DNA of 64,000 bases from Capnocytophaga sputigena. GTDB taxonomy: Bacteria > Bacteroidota > Bacteroidia > Flavobacteriales > Flavobacteriaceae. The notes below the pieces were generated by a model, which did no database searches, was not told the origin of the DNA, and saw nothing but the letters and a program-made list of their open reading frames with translations. Below, one piece after another: positions 24,707 through 33,468 of the stretch; positions within the stretch are counted from its first letter, which is position 1; every line of letters starts with the position of its first letter. Both the position numbers and the translations under genes were made by a program. The DNA lies in the NCBI RefSeq assembly GCF_900446695.1, contig NZ_UAVP01000009.1, positions 188,501 to 252,500 on the forward strand, written 5' to 3'.

Positions 24707-24880
24707 TTATTTTATTTTGAATTATTTTGTCACTTTCTTTTTGAGTTCTTTTATTCTCAGTACAAGCTCCCAACGTGCATTGGCTGGGCAAAGAAAGTAT
24801 AAGTAAGGTTCTGTAGGGTCTAAAAATGTAAAGGATAAGGGATAAATGAGGAATAAGCATCAGTTGCCTTTTGTAAAAAA

Positions 24881-26029
24881 TTATCTTTTTCTCAATTTCA
24901 ACAATCCATAAGTGAGCAACCCTAACAACAATGAGGCGCTAATTGCCAAAGTAAAACTCCCTACTAAATATTGTAACAAATTGTTTTGGATATATTCCAT
25001 TGCTGTGAGGTCGCCTTGCGGCAGAATTGTGCCTCCCACAAAAAAAGTACCTATTTTAAGAGAAGAAAAAATAAGCACAGGTATCATCGGGGGGATACTC
25101 ACGTTAGAGCAGATAAAAGCCAGAGTTTTATTCAAATTGAAGAATACTGCCAAAGTGATAGTAAGTATGGTTTGAAAACCCCAAAAAGGCGCAATGCCAA
25201 AGAATACACCTAATGCTACTGAACCAGCTTTCACGCTGTCGCTGCTGTTGCTTTCTAATATATCTTCTTTGATAAAGCGTTTAAGGCTCTTTTTTTTGGC
25301 ATCTCTAAAGAAATTACGCGGCTTGATGTAGAAAAGCGCGATGAGTACCAACACGCTGTTGAGCAAGCTGATACGCATAAAGTCGCGGAAAGGTCGAAAA
25401 TGAGAAACGCGTTCTTCGGGGTCGTACAACACTTGTATAGGTACATTTTTTAGTTGTACCCCATTCCAACTGCTGCGCACTAATATTTCTATCTCAAATT
25501 CAAACTTTTCGGTATAATATTTCTTAGGAATGTGATGCAAAGGATATAACCTATATCCCGATTGTGTGTCGGGGAGATTCACCCCCGTTTCGAGGTGAAA
25601 CCAGAAGTTAGAAAATTTATGTCCGAAGCTACTTTTCTTAGGTACGCCATCTTGGGACATATTGCGGCTACCTACTAGCAGAGTAGGTTCATTTTCAGCT
25701 TCTATAGCGGCTATAAATACGGGGATATCTTCGGGGTAATGTTGTCCGTCGGAGTCAATGGTAAGGGCGTAGTCGTAGCCTAAATCACGGGCTTTGTTAA
25801 AGCCTATGCGCAGGGCATTGCCTTTGCCTTTGTTCTTAGGAAGATGAATAATAGTGAGTTGGGGGTAACGAGCGAGTATATCGGGAGTAGCATCGGTTGC
25901 GCCATCATTCACTATGATAATATGAGAGGTATAGCGCAACACCCCATCAATCACGCGAGCGAGGGTTTTAGCATTGTTATAAGTAGGAATTAAAACGCAA
26001 ATTTTATTCTTCTCCACGATATTCTTCAA
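24881..26029 (-). CDS. Family 2 glycosyltransferase fused to a DUF2062 membrane domain
   Basis: Residues about 10-230 are a GT2 domain: CVLIPTYNNAKTLARVID, IIIVNDGATDATPDIL, then the metal-binding DSDGQHYPED. Residues about 265-380 are a DUF2062 segment with hydrophobic helices (LGVFFGIAPFWGFQTILTIT... VSIPPMIPVLIF). Proteins of this build act at the inner membrane on lipid-linked substrates. The frame opens with TTG at 26029 inside the end of the RelE-type gene; a GTG at 26017 is an equally likely start. In either case the gene overlaps the toxin gene by 14-26 nt, so translation is probably coupled. Confidence 0.82.
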   Translation of the reverse strand: MKNIVEKNKICVLIPTYNNAKTLARVIDGVLRYTSHIIIVNDGATDATPDILARYPQLTIIHLPKNKGKGNALRIGFNKARDLGYDYALTIDSDGQHYPEDIPVFIAAIEAENEPTLLVGSRNMSQDGVPKKSSFGHKFSNFWFHLETGVNLPDTQSGYRLYPLHHIPKKYYTEKFEFEIEILVRSSWNGVQLKNVPIQVLYDPEERVSHFRPFRDFMRISLLNSVLVLIALFYIKPRNFFRDAKKKSLKRFIKEDILESNSSDSVKAGSVALGVFFGIAPFWGFQTILTITLAVFFNLNKTLAFICSNVSIPPMIPVLIFSSLKIGTFFVGGTILPQGDLTAMEYIQNNLLQYLVGSFTLAISASLLLGLLTYGLLKLRKR

Positions 26030-26357
26030 CTAATTTTTTAACAATATTCAAATCAACTGTATCATATTCTGATTTGTCATAAATAGAAATGAACGCCACC
26101 GACATAGTTTCTTGACAGTCTATTTCTACTAATATTTCGTGAGTAATTACTCTTGCTCCACCACTTTTTCCTTTGTTTTTACTGCTTATGTTTAGTCGTA
26201 TTTTTCTCAATCCTTCACCTAATGATACTCCTATATTAGGATTTGTTTCAATTTCTTCTTTTAATGCCTCAAAATCCTTCTTTAAACTTTTGTGTTTTTT
26301 ACATAAAGCCTTTAATTCCTTTGCAAAAGAAGGTATATATCCAAACCTATATTTCAT
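26004..26357 (-). CDS. RelE/ParE-superfamily toxin
   Basis: 117 residues: MKYRFGYIPSFAKELKALCKKHKSL at the N-terminus, then IGVSLGEGLRKIRLNISSKNKGKSGGARVI and FISIYDKSEYDTVDLNIVKKLVEEY, the order of helix, strand core and C-terminal helix of RelE-like ribonuclease toxins. Basic residues in GLRKIRL and KSGGARVI lie where RelE toxins bind mRNA. The gene overlaps by 11 nt the small gene upstream, its presumed antitoxin, and itself overlaps the glycosyltransferase gene. Confidence 0.75.
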   Translation of the reverse strand: MKYRFGYIPSFAKELKALCKKHKSLKKDFEALKEEIETNPNIGVSLGEGLRKIRLNISSKNKGKSGGARVITHEILVEIDCQETMSVAFISIYDKSEYDTVDLNIVKKLVEEYRGEE

Positions 26358-26580
26358 TGAGTAAATCGTCTAAATTACCTAATTTTACTTTACCCTCTCT
26401 TGCTTCATTTAGCTCATTCAAAGCATTAAAAAGTTTTTTCTTAAACTTTTTCTGTTGTGGATTTAAAGTTTCTTCACTCTTTTTAATATTAGTAACTTCT
26501 ATAAAATCAAGAGATTTTATAAAATTTAGAAAAGCATCTATTTTAGATGGTTGTGCATTGATATTTATAGTAAGTTCCAT
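26347..26580 (-). CDS. Antitoxin partner of the RelE-type toxin
   Basis: 77 residues, strongly charged, with an N-terminal strand MELTININAQPSKIDAFLNF and a Lys/Glu-rich helical C-terminus ending LGNLDDLLNEI, which could wrap a toxin. Overlap of its 3' end with the toxin gene start is the usual antitoxin-first arrangement. No clear DNA-binding fold is visible by eye. Confidence 0.68.
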   Translation of the reverse strand: MELTININAQPSKIDAFLNFIKSLDFIEVTNIKKSEETLNPQQKKFKKKLFNALNELNEAREGKVKLGNLDDLLNEI

Positions 26581-26592
26581 ATTTTTATGAGT

Positions 26593-27078
26593 TTATTGCA
26601 AATTTAACTTCTTTTTCTCTTCATCGTTAAACACTTTCGACTTCTTTACAAATCCTGCTATATGTTTTTGTAGTTCAGGAGATTGTTGAGCGTAGTGTGC
26701 GAGTATAAAATCCTTATCGGCAGTGATGTTGTTGCGATAGGGTACTACTTTAGGCAAGTGTTCTTGTACACTGAGGCGGATGAGGTGGAGTTCAGCATTT
26801 TGAGGTTGCTGTTTGAGGGCGTTTTCTAACAGCGGTTTGCCCTCTTTGAGCAAGGCTACTCTACCCCCTCCAAATTTTGCTAATATCATTTTGCTTGCCC
26901 CTTTATAGGCACTTAGCACCACATCGGTGGTAGGAGCATTGGCTATCAGCTCAGCAAAAGCTGCGGCGTTCTCTTTACTATCGGAAGCCGTAATATAGGC
27001 AGCGCGCACCTTTTCAAGGCTCTGCGCTTGCAGAGCCCCCAAACTCAAGAATAATATGATGAAGTAGATGTGTTTCAT
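26593..27078 (-). CDS. Exported protein of unknown function downstream of rseP
   Basis: 161 residues with a signal peptide MKHIYFIILFLSLGALQAQ. The mature part is helical (AAAFAELIANAPTTDVVLSAYKGASKMILAKF, NALKQQPQNAELHLIRLSVQ) and resembles a TPR-like solenoid. It begins directly at the end of rseP (adjacent codons), so the two are co-transcribed. Periplasmic location is inferred; the function is unknown. Confidence 0.65.
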   Translation of the reverse strand: MKHIYFIILFLSLGALQAQSLEKVRAAYITASDSKENAAAFAELIANAPTTDVVLSAYKGASKMILAKFGGGRVALLKEGKPLLENALKQQPQNAELHLIRLSVQEHLPKVVPYRNNITADKDFILAHYAQQSPELQKHIAGFVKKSKVFNDEEKKKLNLQ

Positions 27079-28410
27079 TTACTTGTTAAATATTGCTCTA
27101 TACAAGTCGCTACCATTGGCATATAGCAAGATAGCAATGAGGATTACAAATCCTACCATTTGAGCGTATTCTAATACTTTTTGATTAGGCGCTCTGCCTG
27201 TTACCATTTCATAGAGGAGGAATACCACGTGTCCGCCGTCTAAAGCAGGTATAGGCAAGATATTCATAAAGGCTAAAGCAATAGAAAGGAAGGCAGTGAT
27301 TTGCCAGAAAGAAAGCCAGTTCCAATTATCTTGGAAAAGTTTGCCTATAGAGCCAAAACCTCCTACTTCACTTGCTCCTTTTTTAGTGAATACAAATTTA
27401 AATTGCGAAACATAGTCGCGCAACACATTGTAACCATAAGCAGTTCCGTGACTTAAGGCAGCTCCTAAAGAGTAGTTTTTATGTGAAAGCTGTACTTCGC
27501 CTTCTCGTTGTCCTGCCGAAACTCCCATTTTTTTCTCTTCACCGAGAACTATTTTTAGTTCTTTGGCTACTCCGTCACGTTCTATCATCACACTCACGGG
27601 AGTTCCCACAGGAGCCATTGTAAGGGCAGGAGGTACGTCCGAAAAGTAGTAGATAGGTTCTCCGCCAATATTTACTAATTTGTCGCCTTTTTGCAAGCCT
27701 GCTTTAGCTGCTGGTGATTCTGGGATAACAGTATCGATAATAGCTTTTGTTTTGATGCTAAAAGGAGTAGTTTCACCGCGTAAATAAAGGGTTTTACCTA
27801 TATTTTCAGGGAGAGAAAGGGTGCGTGTATTGCCGTCAATGCCTTGTACTGTAATCTGTTTGGGGTCGCGCAACAAAATGTGTTTGCTAGCTTCCAACAC
27901 GTTCTCCAAAGGCTTGCCATCAATAGCAGTTACAATGTCACCATTTTGGAAACCATAAGCACGCATAGTGCGAGTAACGGCAAAACCATCTTTCACACCT
28001 TCGGGTTTGAGGTAATCTTGCCCCCAAGCGAAGAGAATCATTGAGTAAATAAAGAATCCTAAGAGCAAATTCACGGTTACCCCGCCTATCATAATGATAA
28101 GGCGTTGCCACGCAGGTTTAGAGCGGAACTCCCACGGCTGTGGAGGTTGTGCCATTTGCTCTTTGTCCATACTCTCATCAATCATACCAGCAATTTTCAC
28201 GTAGCCGCCTAGTGGTAGCCACCCTATGCCGTATACAGTTTCACCTATCTTCTTTTTGAAGAGGGAAAACTTCACATCAAAGAAAAGGAAAAACTTTTCT
28301 ACTCTTGTTTTGAAGAGTTTAGCAGGGATAAAATGTCCTAATTCGTGTAGGACTACTAAAATTGAAAGACTCAGAATTAATTGAGCCGCTTTTATTAAAA
28401 ATACTTCCAT
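27079..28410 (-). CDS. rseP: Site-2 intramembrane metalloprotease RseP
   Basis: 443 residues. The first membrane helix carries VVLHELGHFIPAKLF, the HExxH zinc site. A PDZ region follows (IIDTVIPESPAAKAGLQKGDKLVNI, about 205-275), and the last helices carry NILPIPALDGGHVVFLL, the conserved LDG motif giving the third ligand. RseP cleaves anti-sigma factors and remnant signal peptides within the inner membrane. Length and motif order are standard. It shares a transcript with the exported protein gene downstream. Confidence 0.95.
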   Translation of the reverse strand: MEVFLIKAAQLILSLSILVVLHELGHFIPAKLFKTRVEKFFLFFDVKFSLFKKKIGETVYGIGWLPLGGYVKIAGMIDESMDKEQMAQPPQPWEFRSKPAWQRLIIMIGGVTVNLLLGFFIYSMILFAWGQDYLKPEGVKDGFAVTRTMRAYGFQNGDIVTAIDGKPLENVLEASKHILLRDPKQITVQGIDGNTRTLSLPENIGKTLYLRGETTPFSIKTKAIIDTVIPESPAAKAGLQKGDKLVNIGGEPIYYFSDVPPALTMAPVGTPVSVMIERDGVAKELKIVLGEEKKMGVSAGQREGEVQLSHKNYSLGAALSHGTAYGYNVLRDYVSQFKFVFTKKGASEVGGFGSIGKLFQDNWNWLSFWQITAFLSIALAFMNILPIPALDGGHVVFLLYEMVTGRAPNQKVLEYAQMVGFVILIAILLYANGSDLYRAIFNK

Positions 28411-28520
28411 GTTCAGGTTTTAGGTAACAGGTAAAGTTAGTGAGTTGGCGTAGCTGGATATGTGATAGATTCTTATGACAATAAGTGATGCAACACAAAT
28501 GTTATACCACTCTTCACTTT

Positions 28521-29573
28521 TCATTTTTCACTCTTCACTTTCTTATTCGCTAATTGTCCGCAGGCAGCATCGATATCTTTACCGCGTGAGTGGCGAACGG
28601 TAACAGTGATGCCTGCTGCTTCAAGCATCGTTTGGTAAAGTTCAAGTGCTTTAGGGTCGGCTTGTTGAAAATCACCGTCGTCTATGGGGTTGTACTCAAT
28701 GAGATTCACTTTAGAAGGAGCAAACTTACAGAATTTTATCAGCGCCTCTACATCCTTTTTCTGGTCGTTGATACCCTTCCACACCACATACTCGTAGGTG
28801 ATGCGGTTTTTAGTTTTTTGATACCAATATGCCAAAGCGTCACGTAGTTCTTCTAACGGGAATTGTTCATTGAAAGGCATAATACCCGTGCGCACACTAC
28901 CAATGGCTGAATGCAAAGATACTGCCAATTTGAATTTTACCTCATCATCAGCCATCTTTTTTATCAATTTGGGTATACCCGAAGTGGATAATGTAATGCG
29001 TTTAGGCGACATTCCTAAGCCTTCAGGTGAAGTAATCTTGTCGATAGCCTTCAGTACATTGTTGTAGTTCATCAGCGGTTCGCCCATTCCCATAAACACT
29101 ATGTTAGAAAGCGGACGACCAAAGAAAGCGCGACTCTGCTCATCGATTACCTTCACTTGGTCGAATATCTCATCGGGCAGGAGATTGCGCATACGTTTTA
29201 AGCGCGCTGTCGCACAAAACGAACAGTTGAGACTACACCCCACCTGACTCGATACGCAGGCTGTCGTGCGGGTATCGGTAGGAATTAACACCGATTCTAC
29301 CAGCAAACCATCGTGCAGGCGCACAGCGTTTTTGATGGTACCATCGTTACTGCGTTGCATCACATCTACTTTGATGTGGTTGATACTGAAGTGTTCAGCG
29401 AGCATCTCGCGTGTAGCTTTTGGCAGTGAGGTCATTGCCTCGAAAGTATGCACGCCTTTCTGCCACAACCATTCGTACACTTGGTTGCCGCGAAAAGCCT
29501 TGTCGCCATTACTCTCAAAAAAAGTGCGGAGTTCTTCCTTAGTAAGAGCGCGTATGTCGCGTTTTTGCATCAT
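28521..29573 (-). CDS. rlmN: Dual-specificity 23S rRNA/tRNA adenine-C2 methyltransferase RlmN
   Basis: 350 residues, radical-SAM enzyme. The cluster motif is CSLNCSFC at about 115-122, followed by [13 protein letters not shown], and the C-terminal [14 protein letters not shown] contains the Cys that forms the methyl-transfer intermediate. The enzyme methylates A2503 of 23S rRNA and A37 of some tRNAs. The start ATG overlaps the TGA of the nitroreductase gene (ATGA), so the two are translationally coupled. Confidence 0.95.
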   Translation of the reverse strand: MMQKRDIRALTKEELRTFFESNGDKAFRGNQVYEWLWQKGVHTFEAMTSLPKATREMLAEHFSINHIKVDVMQRSNDGTIKNAVRLHDGLLVESVLIPTDTRTTACVSSQVGCSLNCSFCATARLKRMRNLLPDEIFDQVKVIDEQSRAFFGRPLSNIVFMGMGEPLMNYNNVLKAIDKITSPEGLGMSPKRITLSTSGIPKLIKKMADDEVKFKLAVSLHSAIGSVRTGIMPFNEQFPLEELRDALAYWYQKTKNRITYEYVVWKGINDQKKDVEALIKFCKFAPSKVNLIEYNPIDDGDFQQADPKALELYQTMLEAAGITVTVRHSRGKDIDAACGQLANKKVKSEK

Positions 29574-30172
29574 AATTTAAAATCCTTTACTACGTCTTCT
29601 AAAGGCAAGCGCGATTTAGGGTGCAAGTGCAACTGATTGCTGTCCTCGGGGTCGCGGTAGCCTATTGCCACAGCAAAAAGCGTAGTGTATTGAGGTTCAT
29701 TTAAAAGTTTGTCGTACTCAGTGTTGATAATACCTTCCATAGGGGTGCTATCAATACCCATAGAAGCACAAGCGCTCAGGAAAAATCCTAAAGAGATATA
29801 CACTTGGTTGTTCATCCACGCATAGAGCCCTACATCACCTTTAGGTTTCTGCACTTTGTGATAGAAGTTGAGTCCTGTTTCGGTAGCAGCTTTAGCGAGT
29901 TTTTTCTCAAATGAAGGTAAGGCACTATTTGCCATAAACACCACTAAATGGCTGGCTTGCTTCACGCGTTCCTCATTGATGAACGACGCTTTGGCGAAAG
30001 CTTCCTTAGTAGCTTCATCGCTTATAAAAACAAATTGCCAAGGTTGAGAATTGATAGATGAAGGAGCGAGACGTAATATCTCTTTGAGTTTAGCGATATC
30101 ACTATCGCTGATGCGTTTATTGCTGTAATGTTTTGTAGTATAACGATTCTGTGCTAATTGCAGAAAGTCCAT
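29570..30172 (-). CDS. NAD(P)H-dependent nitroreductase family protein
   Basis: 200 residues with the FMN-binding nitroreductase pattern: [14 protein letters not shown] at the N-terminus (RxTxxxY), [39 protein letters not shown] and [12 protein letters not shown]. Close in layout to NfsB/dihydropteridine-reductase-like enzymes that reduce nitro or quinone substrates. A good promoter lies at 30200-30230. First gene of the unit with rlmN. Confidence 0.88.
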   Translation of the reverse strand: MDFLQLAQNRYTTKHYSNKRISDSDIAKLKEILRLAPSSINSQPWQFVFISDEATKEAFAKASFINEERVKQASHLVVFMANSALPSFEKKLAKAATETGLNFYHKVQKPKGDVGLYAWMNNQVYISLGFFLSACASMGIDSTPMEGIINTEYDKLLNEPQYTTLFAVAIGYRDPEDSNQLHLHPKSRLPLEDVVKDFKL

Positions 30173-30199
30173 AGTGTTTTGTTTTTAAGTTTCAGGCGG

Positions 30200-30230
30200 C
30201 AAAGGTACGGCGTAATTAGCAAATTACCAA
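30200..30230 (-). promoter_or_regulatory. Promoter of the nitroreductase-rlmN unit
   Basis: On the minus strand TTG (30230-30228), a 20-nt spacer and TACCTTTG (30207-30200), the Bacteroidota primary sigma pattern, 28 nt before the start codon. Confidence 0.7.
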
Positions 30231-30347
30231 ATTAGTAGATAGCTATTATCCCTCTTTTTACTATTGCTATTCCGTTACAACCTTGTTACCAATGCTTACA
30301 ACTTTTTGCAAAAATGAAAAAAGCAATAAAATCCTATCGTTATTTAT

Positions 30348-30377
30348 TTGCAAATATGCGAATTGTTATTATCTTTG
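30348..30377 (+). promoter_or_regulatory. Promoter of the SusC/SusD operon
   Basis: TTG (30348-30350), 19-nt spacer and TATCTTTG (30370-30377), 28 nt before the ATG at 30406. It supports that start over an in-frame codon at 30283, which would place the promoter inside the gene. Confidence 0.75.
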
Positions 30378-30405
30378 CGCCCTAAAAACGTTTAAAAACA
30401 GAAAG

Positions 30406-33400
30406 ATGAAGCTAAATTTATTTTATACGTGGATTTTCTTCTTAACAGCTTCCTTTGCGATGGTCGCGCAGAATATAGAAGTTATAGGTACTGTAAAAGA
30501 TGAAAAAGGCGAGCCTTTATTAGGCGTATTAGTATTGATTAAAGGCACCCAGCGCGGTGCTGCTACCAATATGGATGGAAAGTACGAGATTCAAACCAAA
30601 GTAGGTGATGTACTGCAATATTCATTTTTGGGAATGAAAACTGTTGAAAAGAAAATCACTGCAAGCACTAAGCGAGTGGATATTGTTCTTAAAGACGATG
30701 TGCAAGAGCTAGAAGAGATGGTGGTTACCGGTTATGGTGCTCCTAAACTCGCCAGCCGTACTGTCGCACAAGTAGCACAAGTGCAAGGCAAGGATGTGAG
30801 TGCAGCACCTGTAGCCAGTGTATCCGATGCCTTACAAGGGCGCTTGGCAGGGGTAGTAGTAACCAGCAATTCAGGTCGTCCTGGTAGCAATAGTGATATC
30901 CTTATCCACGGATATAACAACTTCCAAGGAGCCTTAGGAGGTCATCAAAATCAAACTCCTCTATATATAATGGATGGAGTAGCTGTAAGTAGTAGTGTGA
31001 TGAGTGACTTCAACCCTAATGATATCGAGAGTATTACAGTGCTTAAAGACGCAGCTTCTACTTCTATCTATGGAGCACGTGCTGCCAATGGAGTGATACT
31101 CATCACCACCAAAAAAGGACGTAATAATGAGCGTACAAACGTAACTATCAGCCACCAACTCGGTTTCTCAGCACTTACCAATGCTAGCCGTAAATTCTTT
31201 GATGATATGATGACTCCACGCGAATATATGGACTTTTGGATTGAAAGAGATCCAAGAAGCGTTATCAATGCAGCAGGAATGACAGGCAATACAAGAGCTA
31301 TAGCTGAAGCCGCCGCTAATAAAATATTAACAGACAATCCTTATAACACTCGCTGGGATAAAATATTCTTCCGCGATTTTGTACCACTCACTCGTACAGA
31401 TGTGTCAGTTTCAGGAGGTACTGAAAACACGTCTTATTACCTCTCTTTAGGATATTTCAAACAAGAAGGATCAACAGCTCCTCCTATCGATTACAAACGT
31501 TATACCCTAAATGGTAGTATTGATACACGCATTACCAAATGGCTCAAAACAGGACTCTCATTTGCAGTAGGTCATAACGAACGCGAAGGAGGTAACTCAT
31601 TAGGAAGCCCTCGTGTTACTGCCCTACCTCTATATACACCTACCAACCCCGATGGTACAAGAAAAAACTATATCAAAGGAATTACAAGGCGTTCCGATGG
31701 GTTCTATCACCCTCAGTACTATGCTGATACACACCCTAATAACTCTTTTGGTGACGATTTCCTCCCTACAGGATACCTCACTATTGAACCTATCAAAAAT
31801 TTGATATTCAAAACACAAGGCGGAGTACAATATTCCTATAGTGAATTAGAACAAAAAGAACTCCCCTCATTTATAGACTATAGATTCCTATCCGAAACTA
31901 ATCCCTATTCAGGACTCTCAACTACTCGAAGCCTTAGAAAAAGTATCACAAATACTATAGAATATCGCTTCTTGTTAGGTAAAAAACATAGTTTTAACAC
32001 CTTATTAGGACAAGAATCTATTGAAAATAAAATTACCCAACTTACTGTAAGAACCAGCGGACAACCCTCCGAAGGTCTTACAATGCTCGCTCACGGTAAA
32101 AAAACTCCCTACATAGATGATGATAAATCCATCAGTACATTCAACTCTTTCTTCGGACGATTGGAATACTCTTTCAATAACCGATACTTCTTGGATCTAT
32201 CTATGCGCCGTGATGGTTCCTCAGCCTTCGGTAAAAACAACCACTATGGTAATTTCTGGGCAGTAGGAGCAATGTGGAAACTCAAACAAGAAAACTTCTT
32301 AAAAGAAGTGAAATGGCTCACCGACCTCAATTTGCGCTTTAGTACAGGACTCTCAGGTAACGCAGGGGCAAGCGGTTATAACCACATAACTACCATCAAC
32401 GCCGATGAAATATACGAAGGAGGAACCGCCTATCAAATGAAAAAATTAGGAAACCCTAATTTACACTGGGAAGAACAACGAAAAACTACCGTTGGACTCA
32501 ATATCGTAATCGATAGAGGCACCTCATTCAATATAGAATATTATGACCGCGAAACGTACGATATGCTCTCTAGCCGTGCCTTAAATACTACTACAGGTCA
32601 AAATCAATTCTTTGACAATGCAGGAGGTATGCGTAACCGCGGAATTGACTTTACTTTCTCATCAGTAGTGTATAGAAGTAAAAATGAAGACCTGAGCATC
32701 CGTCCTTATTTCAATGTAAACTACAATAAACAAGAAGTAACCTCCCTATTTGGTAATAAAATATCCGACGTAAGCTCTTACACAGGAGTAGCCTATAAAT
32801 TAGGACGACCACTTGAATGGGCAGCCGCTATACGCAAAGGCATAAATCCTAACACTGGAGTACTCGAATACTATGTGCCAGGTACCGACCGTATGGAGCA
32901 AGTAACCGATGACAACAATGTAACCACAGCCTATGATTCAAGCAAACTCGTACAAACTACAGGTAAAAAAATGCAGGCTCCTATCAATGGAGGTTTCGGT
33001 TGGAATATCACCTATAAAACCTTCTCATTGGATATGGCATTCTCATTCTCATTGGGTAGATATATGATGAATAACGACATTAGTTATACCGAAAACCCAG
33101 GTAATTTCGGCATTTATAATATCAGTAGAAAAATACTAAACTATTGGAAACAACCTGGCGATATAACCGATTATCCTAAAATTGACTCCGAATATTTCGT
33201 GCGTAGTTTAGATTCTCGACTCTTAGAAGACGCCTCATTTATGCGTATGAAAAGCATCTCTCTTAGCTATCGATTACCTAAAGAAGTCATAGACCAAGTG
33301 AAATTCTTCCAAGGAGTACGCCTCTATGCAATGGCTCGCAATATCTTTACACTTACCAAATATACAGGAGCTGACCCTGAATTTGCTAACGCAATCGCAT

Positions 33401-33456
33401 TAGGTGGTAACCCTCCTTCTCGCCAATTTACCTTAGGAATCGAACTTAATTTTTAA
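30406..33456 (+). CDS. SusC/RagA-family TonB-linked outer-membrane transporter
   Basis: 1016 residues with signal peptide MKLNLFYTWIFFLTASFAMVAQ. A carboxypeptidase-regulatory-like domain follows (VIGTVKDEKGEPLLGVLVLI ... NMDGKYEI), then the plug with DALQGRLAGVVV, PLYIMDGV and the SusC signature IESITVLKDAASTSIYGARA, then a large barrel ending TLGIELNF. It imports oligomers bound by its SusD partner, powered by TonB. The substrate is unknown: no hydrolase or sensor gene is adjacent. The start is chosen from the signal peptide and promoter. Confidence 0.93.
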   Translation: MKLNLFYTWIFFLTASFAMVAQNIEVIGTVKDEKGEPLLGVLVLIKGTQRGAATNMDGKYEIQTKVGDVLQYSFLGMKTVEKKITASTKRVDIVLKDDVQELEEMVVTGYGAPKLASRTVAQVAQVQGKDVSAAPVASVSDALQGRLAGVVVTSNSGRPGSNSDILIHGYNNFQGALGGHQNQTPLYIMDGVAVSSSVMSDFNPNDIESITVLKDAASTSIYGARAANGVILITTKKGRNNERTNVTISHQLGFSALTNASRKFFDDMMTPREYMDFWIERDPRSVINAAGMTGNTRAIAEAAANKILTDNPYNTRWDKIFFRDFVPLTRTDVSVSGGTENTSYYLSLGYFKQEGSTAPPIDYKRYTLNGSIDTRITKWLKTGLSFAVGHNEREGGNSLGSPRVTALPLYTPTNPDGTRKNYIKGITRRSDGFYHPQYYADTHPNNSFGDDFLPTGYLTIEPIKNLIFKTQGGVQYSYSELEQKELPSFIDYRFLSETNPYSGLSTTRSLRKSITNTIEYRFLLGKKHSFNTLLGQESIENKITQLTVRTSGQPSEGLTMLAHGKKTPYIDDDKSISTFNSFFGRLEYSFNNRYFLDLSMRRDGSSAFGKNNHYGNFWAVGAMWKLKQENFLKEVKWLTDLNLRFSTGLSGNAGASGYNHITTINADEIYEGGTAYQMKKLGNPNLHWEEQRKTTVGLNIVIDRGTSFNIEYYDRETYDMLSSRALNTTTGQNQFFDNAGGMRNRGIDFTFSSVVYRSKNEDLSIRPYFNVNYNKQEVTSLFGNKISDVSSYTGVAYKLGRPLEWAAAIRKGINPNTGVLEYYVPGTDRMEQVTDDNNVTTAYDSSKLVQTTGKKMQAPINGGFGWNITYKTFSLDMAFSFSLGRYMMNNDISYTENPGNFGIYNISRKILNYWKQPGDITDYPKIDSEYFVRSLDSRLLEDASFMRMKSISLSYRLPKEVIDQVKFFQGVRLYAMARNIFTLTKYTGADPEFANAIALGGNPPSRQFTLGIELNF

Positions 33457-33468
33457 AAATATAAGCAA

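Noticed and set aside
24636-24860. 74-residue minus-strand frame
   Set aside because: It overlaps the 59-residue two-helix gene in another frame and has no organised hydrophobic or charged pattern.
30283-30405. Upstream start of the SusC gene
   Set aside because: It would put the promoter inside the gene and precede a perfect signal peptide with 41 unrelated residues.
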